Shown here: positions 44,853-53,206 of the stretch, piece after piece | How positions within the stretch are numbered: position 1 is the stretch's first letter | Layout: every line of letters starts with the position of its first letter | NCBI RefSeq assembly: GCF_019633745.1 | Contig: NZ_CP037968.1 | Coordinates: 2,176,789 to 2,240,788, forward strand | DNA: 64,000 nt | Direction: 5' to 3' | Origin: Methanofollis formosanus | Lineage (GTDB): Archaea > Halobacteriota > Methanomicrobia > Methanomicrobiales > Methanofollaceae | The notes under the pieces: model-generated | What the model saw: the letters and a program-made list of their open reading frames with translations, nothing else | Told to the model about the DNA's origin: nothing | Database searches by the model: none | Program-made: the position numbers and the translations under genes

Positions 44853-45037
44853 GTGACTCAGAAAGAAGGACACTTTGAGAAGGGACAGGGGTTGAGGATG
44901 AGGAACCGGCGTCTGATACACCGTCGGCACCTTCGAGGGACGATCTCATTGATGGGGCCCCGAAGTTGATACGCAGGGTGACACTGGAGCGTGCCATCAT
45001 CGGAGTGGTTGGAAAGATGCGGCAGGGCCGCGAATAG
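44853..45037 (+). pseudogene. Decayed copy of the 94-residue gene at 45903
   Basis: The start TGACTCAGAAAGAAGGACAC and following bases match the intact gene at 45903, giving VTQKEGHFEKG. Then a frameshift occurs after the 11th codon, a large internal deletion removes the region encoding VGDVTALGRHLFLTEEGRG, and the last part (CTGGAGCGTGCC to GGCCGCGAATAG) again matches. The copy is about 100 bases shorter and cannot make the protein. Between it and the parent lie the DUF3795 gene and a MITE-like element. Confidence 0.75.
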
Positions 45038-45076
45038 GAAGAATGATCCGGTTGGAGTCTGCCGACCCCATAACTT

Positions 45077-45376
45077 TTATTCTTCTCTCCTCCTGGTGAG
45101 GAGCCGGCTCTTCGTCGCGTCGAGGGCGGCGGCGGCCTCTTCATCGGTCATCTCGGGATTCTTGAAACGTGTGAACCGCTCACAAACGAGTTCCGGGCAC
45201 TGTCCGCAGTGTTCGAGATGCCGCTCCCCCACACAACATCCATAGATCGGGCACTCTTCGGCTCCGACATATGCCGTCCAGAATGGCCTGCCTCGAACCG
45301 CTTCGCACCCTCCACATTCCGAAAAATGGTTGCAGTCCGTACAGATCATTCCACAGACCTCGATATTTTGTTCCAT
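45077..45376 (-). CDS. DUF3795-type Cys-rich protein
   Basis: This 99-residue protein has about ten cysteines in the pattern of DUF3795: CGMICTDCNHFSECGGCEAVRG (landmark, shortened), CPIYGCC, and HCGQCPELVCERF. Members are found in anaerobes and methanogens and probably bind zinc or a metal cluster; the function is unknown. The ATG at 45376 is preferred to the longer frame that runs into the repeat. The C-terminal helix is basic. Confidence 0.75.
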   Translation of the reverse strand: MEQNIEVCGMICTDCNHFSECGGCEAVRGRPFWTAYVGAEECPIYGCCVGERHLEHCGQCPELVCERFTRFKNPEMTDEEAAAALDATKSRLLTRRREE

Positions 45377-45439
45377 CTGATGGCACTCTGACGGGTCGGT
45401 ATATATTTCTATGCTCTGCGGAGCGTTTGTAAATTTGAG

Positions 45440-45803
45440 ATTAAATGGCTCTGTTGAATCGGGTATGACACTCGGGCTCAAGCATACGTGATGAACATTC
45501 TTGTGGGTTTATGGGGTGTGCGTGGATCCGTGCTCCTCCCTCGGAGCGGGACACCAGGTGGGAACACCACTCAACTGCCGCCTTTGCCTGTCCTTGTCGA
45601 GGGGGATCAGGGGGGCACTCGCCCCCCCCCGGTGTGAGATTGTGGGAAAAGTTCTACGATTGAGGGCGGCAATGAAGTGGTGATCCCATGTGGTGTTCTG
45701 CTCCGAAGAGAGAACAAGGATCCACACACCGGAGACCACCAGGATTTTTCATTCCGTATGCTTGAGGCATGCTTTTCCCTCATGCTCAATTATGCAGAGT
45801 CTT
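45440..45803. mobile_element. MITE-like element, compact copy
   Basis: Left end GGCTCTGTTGAATCGGG (about 45447) and right end at 45755-45800 (GAGG and CCTC arms, then CAATTATGCAGAGTC) are inverted. A GC-rich box lies at about 45598-45640. Together with the copy at 36040 it shows the basic plan: end palindrome, AT-richer arm, GC-rich hairpin, arm, end palindrome. Confidence 0.72.
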
Positions 45804-45902
45804 GAATTCGGGTTCTATGGGCTCGTCTCTATGGCCCGGCCCGGTGACCGGACTGACGGCCCGGCAAGGGTATTTCCCTCAGGCGCGGAAAAGATCTATT
45901 CG

Positions 45903-46187
45903 ATGACTCAGAAAGAAGGACACTTTGAGAAGGGGCGGTGGGTCGAATATGAGGAACCGGCACCCGCAGCACCATCGGCACCCTCGGTGGACGACCTCAT
46001 CGACGAGGCCTCGAAGTCGGTGCGTCGGGCGGTTGGAGACGTGACCGCACTCGGTCGTCACCTCTTCCTCACCGAGGAGGGACGCGGCCACCTGGAGAAG
46101 AAGGCACGGGACGCCGGGTCGGCGCTGGAGCGTGCCGTCAATGAGGTTGCCGAGAAGGCACGGAAGGGCCGCGAAAAGAAGGAATGA
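45903..46187 (+). CDS. Small helical protein of unknown function
   Basis: This 94-residue protein begins MTQKEGHFEKGRWVEYEEP, then an Ala/Pro linker (APAAPSAPS) and a long amphipathic helical region with VDDLIDEASKSVRRAVGDV, GRHLFLTEEG and a Lys/Arg/Glu-rich tail. It has no membrane segment or cysteine. The frame extends upstream into the repeat, but the decayed duplicate at 44853 starts at the same Met codon position, which supports this start. I do not recognise a family. Confidence 0.65.
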   Translation: MTQKEGHFEKGRWVEYEEPAPAAPSAPSVDDLIDEASKSVRRAVGDVTALGRHLFLTEEGRGHLEKKARDAGSALERAVNEVAEKARKGREKKE

Positions 46188-46293
46188 ACAGGCGGGGCCC
46201 TCTCATTCTCATATCCTTTTCTGTTTTGTGTTCGCCGCACCCTGTTCCGTTGTCGCTTCGGGCCACGGAACTGACCGATCGGTATCGTGCCGT

Positions 46294-47079
46294 CTATTCA
46301 TCATCGAGGGTCGCCATCGCCCCTTCGATCATCGAGCGTGCCGCCCGGATTTTTGACCTGGCCGTCCTGTACTCGCCGGTGTCGCACGCCTCTTCGGCCT
46401 CGGCAAAGAGGCGTTCGGCCCGGTCGGCCCGTGCTCGCACCTTCCTGCCCTTCCCCTTCTGGCCGTCCTCCTCGAGAAGGTCGATCTCCTCGCTGAGCGT
46501 CAGCAGGTCCCCGGAGATCTCCTCGAGTTCGGTGCGGATCTCGTCCTCCTCGGCCTCGACCTCGGCCCGCCTCTCTCTGGCGCGTTCGCGGTTCGCCTCC
46601 TGCGCCTCGGCTTGGGCATTTTTGATCTCCCAGATCTCGTCTTCCACCTCCTTGACCTTCTCTGCGACGAGGGCGGCGAAGGCGGTCCTGTCCTCTCGTG
46701 ACTCCTCATATCCGTGGTAGGCCTCGTACGCCCCGCCGGCGGCGGCCCCGCCGAGGGCGTCGGTGATGCTCCCGTCGTCGCGGCGGAGGATGCCGCCGAG
46801 GACACTCCCGACGCCGGCGCCGACAAGACCTCCCATCAGGCCGCGGGCGACCTCTTTTTTCTCGCGGATGACGGTGTAGGTGACCTTCACGTCTTTCCCC
46901 GACGGCATCACCAGCAGGGTACCCTGCTCGCCGGTTCTTTTGACGCCCATGGTGGCGGTCTGGTCGTTCCGTTTTTCGTCGGTGATCTCGGTTCCTTCAA
47001 GGGCGAGATGGGAAACCAGGCGCTCCAAAAAGTCGTCGTACCAGTCGGCCACGCCCTGGCCGTAGTATATGAATGGCAT
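46294..47079 (-). CDS. Glycine-zipper and coiled-coil protein of unknown function
   Basis: The N-terminal domain of this 261-residue protein (about 1-80) is a beta/alpha region starting MPFIYYGQGVADWYDDFLER. A Gly-rich stretch, GLMGGLVGAGVGSVLGGILRR, follows with GGAAAGGAYEAYHGYEESRE (both quoted as landmarks), resembling a glycine zipper that may insert into a membrane. Residues 130-230 are a highly charged coiled coil, and the end is a short helical hairpin. No known enzyme motif. It is convergent with the small helical gene. Confidence 0.6.
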   Translation of the reverse strand: MPFIYYGQGVADWYDDFLERLVSHLALEGTEITDEKRNDQTATMGVKRTGEQGTLLVMPSGKDVKVTYTVIREKKEVARGLMGGLVGAGVGSVLGGILRRDDGSITDALGGAAAGGAYEAYHGYEESREDRTAFAALVAEKVKEVEDEIWEIKNAQAEAQEANRERARERRAEVEAEEDEIRTELEEISGDLLTLSEEIDLLEEDGQKGKGRKVRARADRAERLFAEAEEACDTGEYRTARSKIRAARSMIEGAMATLDDE

Positions 47080-47181
47080 GATAATTGAGTTCTTATTTGC
47101 AAAATAAAATATAATGGTATCGGTATATCGCTGGAGGGGTTGTCACTTATCCTTGTGTCCCTGTCCGGGCACTGAAGAGAC

Positions 47182-47445
47182 TCAGAGCGGGATCCCCAGG
47201 AGATGGAGGATCACCACGATGATCACGCCGATGATCCCGCCGAGGGCACTGATGAGTACGGTGATGATGTCGATGGGGATGTCGGGCAGTCCGAAGAGGC
47301 TCATTACGTTGAAGAGGTTGATCAGGTAGAGGATGACGACGCCGACGACGGCGTTGATCACGAGGGCGATCCCTTTTCTCAGGACAAAGAAGAGGAGCAG
47401 CGCTACGAGGAGTGCGAGAAGGATCCCGATGATTGGTCCGAGCAT
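47182..47445 (-). CDS. BofA-like small membrane protein
   Basis: This 87-residue, very hydrophobic protein has three predicted helices and ends in IVVILHLLGIPL, resembling the pro-sigmaK processing inhibitor BofA family (PF07441), which is also widespread in archaea without a known role. No spore-related function is implied. It follows the membrane protein at 47487 on the same strand with a 41-base gap and may share its transcript. Confidence 0.7.
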   Translation of the reverse strand: MLGPIIGILLALLVALLLFFVLRKGIALVINAVVGVVILYLINLFNVMSLFGLPDIPIDIITVLISALGGIIGVIIVVILHLLGIPL

Positions 47446-47486
47446 GCCTGTACCTCGGTATGCTGGATAAATAGGTTGCGGTCAAC

Positions 47487-48302
47487 TCACCTGTTTTTTC
47501 GTATCATCAGCCAGACCTGCCAGATCCCGGCGGCAAGGACGGCAGCCCAGAGGGGGGCGACCCCTGCAGGGTTCCAGGGGAGAGCAACGAGTGCCGTCGC
47601 GAGGGCGAGGGCCTGTGCTGCCCTCACCCTGCCCGGGTCCAGTGGTCCTCCTCCGCCGTCGCCCGAGGACCGGACGGTCGATGAGGCAACGATCGCCCGG
47701 AGGAAGAGCACCGTCGCGACGACGATGGTGATGCCGATCGGGAGGGGAGGGGTCGTGATCGCGGTGCCCCGTCCGGCGAAGAAGGCCGTCGCCGCGGCCG
47801 CAAGCGCGAGGGCCGCGGCGGGGATGCGGTGGGGGGCGGGCTTCCTCAAGGTTCCGTCGAGGATGAGCGCCGCGGCCGCAATCGGCCCTGCGATGAGAAA
47901 CCCCTGCCTGAGGGGCCAGAGGGTGAGGATGAGCACGAGCGCGACGTCCGTGGTCGTTGCCGCACGCCCGGTCGTCCGGTTCACGACCCGCAGGAGAAGG
48001 AGGAGCCAGAGGAGAGTGATGACGTCGAAGACCGGCAGGACGAGGAGAGCGGCGGCCGTGAGCGCCGCCGCCAGCAGGGCGGAATAGGCATGATCGGGGT
48101 CGACCTCCCGCCCGAGGGCCCAGGCGAGAAAGACGGCCAGGCCAGCGGCGGCGCCCGGGATCGTCGACCCGACGATCCCGATGCCGGTGAGGGCCGTCGC
48201 CGCCGTTCTGGTGACGAAGACCGCGAGGGAGAAAATGACAATTGCACGGTTTGTCGGATAGGAGAAGTCAAGGGGCCGGGCGATCCCGCTCACAGGCTGC
48301 AT
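47487..48302 (-). CDS. Polytopic membrane protein of unknown function
   Basis: This 271-residue, Ala/Leu-rich protein has about eight predicted helices, starting MQPVSGIARPLDFSYPTNRA. Segments such as VVNRTTGRAATTTDVALVLI and PLRQGFLIAGPIAAAALILDG suggest a conserved methanogen membrane family, but I cannot name it. The longer frame to 48422 has no start support. It is next to the LEA14-like lipoprotein gene on the same strand (55-base gap). Confidence 0.65.
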   Translation of the reverse strand: MQPVSGIARPLDFSYPTNRAIVIFSLAVFVTRTAATALTGIGIVGSTIPGAAAGLAVFLAWALGREVDPDHAYSALLAAALTAAALLVLPVFDVITLLWLLLLLRVVNRTTGRAATTTDVALVLILTLWPLRQGFLIAGPIAAAALILDGTLRKPAPHRIPAAALALAAAATAFFAGRGTAITTPPLPIGITIVVATVLFLRAIVASSTVRSSGDGGGGPLDPGRVRAAQALALATALVALPWNPAGVAPLWAAVLAAGIWQVWLMIRKNR

Positions 48303-48357
48303 GGTGGCAGGGTGGCGTGCGTGCAAAAAAGGTTGGTGCCGGTTGCGTGGCACCTTT

Positions 48358-48825
48358 TCAGTCCCGCACCACGACGTTCTCTGTCTTCTCAAAAGGCACG
48401 TCGAACGAAGCGACGCCTGCATCGATGGTCGCCATACCCTCGGCCTTCACCTCCAGTTCTCCGGAGAGGAGCAGGATCGCGGCCGCAGAGAGCATGGCCG
48501 CATTGTCCATGGTGATCGGGACCGTGAACTCCGTCCGGTTGGATGCCGGCACGATGATCGGTCCTGCGGTTCCTGAGCCGAGCAGCACTTCTGCTCTGTC
48601 TTTGGAGTAGGAGACGTCCAGCTCCACCTTGCTGATCGTCACCTCGATCGGGTTGGGGTTGTCCACGGCAAGGATGACCACCAGGTCCATGCTCTCCAGG
48701 CTAAGGTCACTGACGGCGACGCCGGTGACGGTGACCTTCGGCGGCCCGACCGGCGGTTCGGAGGTGCATCCGGCCGTGAAAACGGCGATCGCAAGAATGG
48801 CCAGGATCGGTGTGAGTTTCATCAT
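48358..48825 (-). CDS. LEA14/WHy-domain lipoprotein
   Basis: This 155-residue protein has a signal peptide with lipobox VFTAGCTS and a LEA type 2 / WHy domain (VAVSDLSLESMDLVVILAVDNPNP, shown as landmark; the DNPNP motif is diagnostic). Such domains occur in desiccation and stress proteins and in archaeal surface lipoproteins. Two tandem ATGs (48825, 48822) follow GAGGGAG; the longer frame upstream to 49512 is not supported. Divergent from the gene at 48889. Confidence 0.8.
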   Translation of the reverse strand: MMKLTPILAILAIAVFTAGCTSEPPVGPPKVTVTGVAVSDLSLESMDLVVILAVDNPNPIEVTISKVELDVSYSKDRAEVLLGSGTAGPIIVPASNRTEFTVPITMDNAAMLSAAAILLLSGELEVKAEGMATIDAGVASFDVPFEKTENVVVRD

Positions 48826-48888
48826 CTCCCTCTGCCGGGAGATGGGTGGCGGGGTATTTATCTGCTCCGCCGTCGAGGGCCTGCACCG

Positions 48889-49416
48889 ATGGAGGGGGGT
48901 GACGACGCCGAGACCCGCCGGGTGCTCGCTTTTCTTGGGGCCGAGTGGAGGCTTGCCGACCGTTTTTCTCTCCCTGCAGAAGCATTCCTCCCGGTCTTTT
49001 TCTCGATGCGTTTTGGGGGCGCCTGGAGTTATGCGGCAGAGGGGTTGAGGGCGGTCTCGGTCGTGAAGAAGACGACGGTCTATGAGGATGATGGGAAGGG
49101 GGCCACCATCGAAGAGATCTATCTCCTCGTCGACCCGGAGGTTCTCAGCGAGGAGGGGGCGGTCGCCAGGCTGGAGAAGTGCGGCGAGGAACCGGAACGA
49201 CTCCTGGTCGTCCGCCCTTCCCGCGTGCAGGTCAGGGTGCGCAGGGGAGTGCGGGTGCTGGTCGATCCGGCCAGGCGTGAGGTCTCGGCCGGGGAGGTGG
49301 CGGGGGACGTCCTCACCTTCGAGGGCCCCGAGGCGTTCGCCGTTGCCCACGAGATGGAGCACCTCGAAGCGCGGGAGGTCTCTGGGAGGAGGTTGTGGGA
49401 GTTCAGGTTTGTCTGA
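48889..49416 (+). CDS. Unknown soluble protein
   Basis: This 175-residue protein has alternating hydrophobic and charged residues (VVRPSRVQVRVRRGVRVLVD) suggesting beta structure, and no membrane segment or cofactor motif. There is one Cys (EKCGEEPER). The start is ATG 48889, in a Gly-rich leader region divergent from the LEA14-like gene. It is followed by a MITE-like element about 55 bases after its stop. I do not recognise a family. Confidence 0.55.
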   Translation: MEGGDDAETRRVLAFLGAEWRLADRFSLPAEAFLPVFFSMRFGGAWSYAAEGLRAVSVVKKTTVYEDDGKGATIEEIYLLVDPEVLSEEGAVARLEKCGEEPERLLVVRPSRVQVRVRRGVRVLVDPARREVSAGEVAGDVLTFEGPEAFAVAHEMEHLEAREVSGRRLWEFRFV

Positions 49417-49469
49417 AGAGCATCTCTCAAGAGTCGCTCGGGCCAGGACAATTGTCGGGATTGGAACGG

Positions 49470-50215
49470 ATTTTTTCCGCTCTGTAGAATCAGGCATGAA
49501 CCCCTGGCTCAAGCATACGGGATGAAAATTTCTCGTCGTTTGCTCTTTCTCTATTCAAGACAGGAGAATCGGGGGGGATCGTGTTCCATCGCCGCCCCCA
49601 CCTATCTTCGTCGTGGGGGTCCGGGGGTTTCCCCCGGCGCGAGATTGCGGGAAAGATTTGACGATTCGGGGCGGCCAATCTATCAGAGGGATATTCTATC
49701 CTCTGCGTATAGGCTTCAAAGGGATATGGCGAGTTCAAACTCTCATGCAAACCTGAAGCGATGATCGTCAGGATCATTTTCATGGTAATCTTGCATGAGG
49801 CGAAAGAACGCCTCAAGCATATGGGATGAAAATATCATCTCAGAACTGGATCGATTCTTGACCCTCATCCTTACGAACGAGGAGCGAATCGAAGTCGAGC
49901 GTCGTGCCGTACCTCGGCTATCTTCGTCGTGGGGGGTCTCCCCCCGGCGCGAGATGGTGGTGAAGATTCAACGATTGAGGGCGGCCGATCAGATCGACGT
50001 GCCTACCCACACCACCATGCTGGGGGCGCTGCTCCCTGACCCCAGGGATGAAGATAGGACCTGGAAGGCAGAGGGCCGATCGTTTTGAGAGTGACTATGT
50101 CCTCTGCGTATCGGTCATGAGGTGGCCGGCATTCTTCATTTTCCTTGGTGCGGTGTACTTTTCCAACGCACGCCATCCCCCTCCTATCTTCTGCGGGGAG
50201 GGGTCCGGGGATGAC
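49470..50215. mobile_element. MITE-like composite element reaching into the methylase gene
   Basis: The left end CCGCTCTGTAGAATC (about 49478) starts at a T-tract. A second forward end at 49790-49830 has perfect arms GAGGCG (49797-49802) and CGCCTC (49809-49814). GC-rich boxes lie near 49620, 49935, 50030 and 50200. The last box overlaps the 3' end of the methylase gene on the minus strand and supplies its stop codon. Confidence 0.7.
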
Positions 50216-53018
50216 CTCCGAGACTCCGCGCCCGCCCGGTCCGCTCCAGGACCATCTCGCAGAGGGCGAGGTAGACCTCCTCCTGCTCGGCGGGAGTCAG
50301 GCCGAAGGCCTCAAAGACCAGGGCGTCCAGGCGCGCCCGGTCAGGGAGGGGCCCGGGCCGCTGGTCCCGTATCGGTCGGCCGGGATCGATCCCGCACTCC
50401 TCGAAGACCGAACCGAGTTTCCGGTCCTCAAGGAGCAGTTCCCCGGAGAGCCCTTCGATCCCGGCCGGGACCGGCAGCCGGTTGACTTCATAGACCATCA
50501 ACGACCTCGCGCCCAGACCGAGGCTGCTGCGCGAGAGCGTCTCGGCCAGGAAGAGGGCCAGGGTACTGTTGACGGCGTTCTGAACCGCCACCGGGGCACT
50601 GGCGCAGTAGAAACGGCAGTCGCAGAGGATTTCGGTCTCGGAGACGAAACAGCCGAGCCGCTCGTAGGTCTCCTTCATCCAGAAGAGGGTGCCCCCCTTT
50701 GGTTCGAGGGCATACCATCGTTTCTTCGTTTCAAAAGAGCGGAAGTTCTGGTATCCCCTGGCCGCTCCCACTCGCTCCCCCCTTTCCCGCATCCTGACCT
50801 GCCGCTCCTCGCCTCTCTCGATGTAACGACCGGCACCGGTGCCGGCGAGGACGTCTTTCCCGCGGGTGCAGACGAAGGCCCGGTACTGCAGGGCGGCCGG
50901 GTCGATCCTGGTCGTCAGGCACTCGCGCGGGCTCTTGATCACCGGGACCAGGAACTCGTCCTCGATCCCCCACCGGTCCTGCCCCGCCCGGTCGAGATAG
51001 AAGAAGGCGTTCGCCCCGGTGGTCATCCCGCGCCTGAACGGCGCCACCTCGCCGATCCTGACGAACAGGCCCTGACCCTTCCTGAGCACCGTGTAGAAGA
51101 TCTCCGGGGCCCTGAGAAATTTCCCGGTCCAGGCACTCCCGGCGTACCTGCCGTCCCGCGTGTCCCGGCCCTCCTCGAGGAGGTCTGCCTGGAGGGCCGG
51201 GAAGGCCCGGCACTTCCCGACCTTTACGAGGTTTCCGGCCATCGCCGCGAGATTCCCATCCCGGGCCGCGGGCCTGGCCCTCTCGACTGCCGCGAGGTCC
51301 CCGGCGAGGTCCCGGTCACCGGGGGGTGCGGCGACCCGCACGAACCTGGCCGGATGGCCGAGGCACCTGTCCGACTCTTTTGAGGGTGAACCGAGGAGGG
51401 TGATGACGGTGTTCACGTCGGCGCCGGCGAAGGTGCGTCCGGGGAGGTCGTAGACCGCGATGATCGGGACATTTCTGAGAAGAAATTCCTGCAGCCCGCT
51501 GCCGTAGGCGGTGTCGAGCCAGGTGGTCGGGGTGATGAAGCAGAGAATCCCGCCGGGCCGCCTGAGCATCGCCAGCCCGCAGAGGAAGAAGTAGATGTAG
51601 AGGTCCGACCGGCGGTCAGGGCGCCCGAGGGCCGGGAAGACCGTCCCGGCCTTTTGGATCAGGGCATCCTTGTAGGCCTGCCGCTCGTGCGTCCCGGCCC
51701 CTTCCCAACCCGGAGGAGCGATCAGTTCCTGCCTGACATAGGGAGGGTTGCCGATGACGATATCGAAGCAGCCTTCCCAGGGGGCGGCGAGGGTGTCCCC
51801 GACGCGGAGATTCTGCCAGGGACTGGCCGCCCCTCCTCCCTCACCTGCACGGAGCCTGAGGAGGAGACGCAGACCCGCGGCCCTGACGGCGGCCGGCATC
51901 ACGTCGGTCCCATGCAGCCCCTCCCCGACGGCCCGCACCATCGTCCTGATCCCGGACCCCCCCAGGGCCCGGGCCGTCTCCTCGAGCACCCCCAGCATCC
52001 CGACGAGAAACGAGCCCGACCCGCAGGCCGGGTCGATGGCCGTGATCTCGTCGAGTGCGGCGAGGGCGCGGGCCCGGTCGGGCAGCCCTGCTGCAGACTG
52101 CGAAAAGACGAGAGCGTAGAGCGCCTCAGCCCCGACTTCAGGGAGGCGGACACTCAGTGCCTCGACCAGGGCGCGGCGGCACATGAACCAGACCTCCGCG
52201 ACGGGGGTGTAGAAGACCCCGGTGAGGCTGTGGTCGCCTGCCGGGGCGAGGTGCTCGGTGAGGAGGGCGATCGCCTCGGGTCCGACGGCGGCCTCCTGCT
52301 CGGCAGGCGTCTCTTCCCGGCAGGTGAAACGGTACCGCTCTATGATCTCCAGAATATTTTTGCAGAAGCGGTCCGGGACGTCGAGAGAGTCGGGCGGCCG
52401 GCAACCCTGCAGCGCCGCTGCGAGTGACGGTGCGGCCACCCCGGCGGCGAACCGGTCGGTGCCGTACCGCCCCCCGGCACGGTACCGCTCCCAGAGATCG
52501 CCCGGACCTTCTCCCTCGGCACCGGGCATGGAGAGCATCACGAGGTCGACGAAGAGGGTGAGGGAGCCCTCGCGGTCGCCGGTCGCCCGCGAGACCGACC
52601 CGAAGAGGGGGATGCACTCCTCCACGAACCGGCGCGAGGTGGCCGCCTGCCCGTAGTCTTCGCCGTCCCGGAGTGCGGTCAGCGCACGGCGGTCGCTCTC
52701 CCGCGGGTCAGCCGGGTCGAGGACGATCCTGGTGTGCCCTTCTCCCGACCGACAGAGCAGTGCGCCCTTCTCTCCAGCACTGACGAGCACCAGGGAACCT
52801 TCCGGCACCTCGATCTCTTCCCTGGTCCAGAGGGCGAGCGGCGCTTCCATGCTCCCGGCCAGGAGGAAGACGCCGCTGTTCTCCAGGGGGAGGGGGCAGG
52901 GGAGCGGGCGGATGCCGAGGGCCATGCAGAGTGCGGCGCCGCCTTCCGGTGACCCGAGTGCCTCGGTGATCTCCACGAGCCAGTCTGGCGGCCTGCTCCC
53001 CGGGTCGCCGGCGGTCAT
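50184..53018 (-). CDS. Type IIG / Eco57I-like N6-adenine methyltransferase
   Basis: This 944-residue protein has the amino-methyltransferase motifs DPACGSGSF (about residue 329) for SAM binding and GNPPYV (about 423) as the catalytic NPPY, followed by a long C-terminal region (about 560-900) of the TaqI/Eco57I target-recognition type. The first 300 residues could hold a nuclease domain as in type IIG enzymes, but no clear PD-ExK motif is visible, so it may be methylase only. There is no separate restriction enzyme or BREX gene nearby. Its last residues GGHPRTPPRRR are encoded by the repeat element. Roles in defence or regulation are possible. Confidence 0.82.
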   Translation of the reverse strand: MTAGDPGSRPPDWLVEITEALGSPEGGAALCMALGIRPLPCPLPLENSGVFLLAGSMEAPLALWTREEIEVPEGSLVLVSAGEKGALLCRSGEGHTRIVLDPADPRESDRRALTALRDGEDYGQAATSRRFVEECIPLFGSVSRATGDREGSLTLFVDLVMLSMPGAEGEGPGDLWERYRAGGRYGTDRFAAGVAAPSLAAALQGCRPPDSLDVPDRFCKNILEIIERYRFTCREETPAEQEAAVGPEAIALLTEHLAPAGDHSLTGVFYTPVAEVWFMCRRALVEALSVRLPEVGAEALYALVFSQSAAGLPDRARALAALDEITAIDPACGSGSFLVGMLGVLEETARALGGSGIRTMVRAVGEGLHGTDVMPAAVRAAGLRLLLRLRAGEGGGAASPWQNLRVGDTLAAPWEGCFDIVIGNPPYVRQELIAPPGWEGAGTHERQAYKDALIQKAGTVFPALGRPDRRSDLYIYFFLCGLAMLRRPGGILCFITPTTWLDTAYGSGLQEFLLRNVPIIAVYDLPGRTFAGADVNTVITLLGSPSKESDRCLGHPARFVRVAAPPGDRDLAGDLAAVERARPAARDGNLAAMAGNLVKVGKCRAFPALQADLLEEGRDTRDGRYAGSAWTGKFLRAPEIFYTVLRKGQGLFVRIGEVAPFRRGMTTGANAFFYLDRAGQDRWGIEDEFLVPVIKSPRECLTTRIDPAALQYRAFVCTRGKDVLAGTGAGRYIERGEERQVRMRERGERVGAARGYQNFRSFETKKRWYALEPKGGTLFWMKETYERLGCFVSETEILCDCRFYCASAPVAVQNAVNSTLALFLAETLSRSSLGLGARSLMVYEVNRLPVPAGIEGLSGELLLEDRKLGSVFEECGIDPGRPIRDQRPGPLPDRARLDALVFEAFGLTPAEQEEVYLALCEMVLERTGRARSLGGHPRTPPRRR

Positions 53019-53206
53019 CCCTCTCCCTTCTTCAGGGAAGTGTCTTCAGGCGAAGGGATGATGAAGGTTCCGACATGGTGCCGGGACCGAAGGCGGCCCC
53101 ATGCCGGGGCCGTTCTTGACGGACGGGTACTGGATCAGACCCCCTCCTCTCCGACAAAAGGCTGATGACGTACCGGCGTCCATGGAGAGACGAGGGGGTC
53201 GGCGAT

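Noticed and set aside
50145-51383. 412-residue open frame on the plus strand opposite the methylase
   Set aside because: Starts in a repeat and runs antisense to the NPPY methylase; no family features.
50184-53018. BREX PglX or other defence-island methylase
   Set aside because: No BREX partner genes (brxC, pglZ, brxL) nearby and the protein is shorter than PglX; type IIG/Eco57I-like is the better fit.
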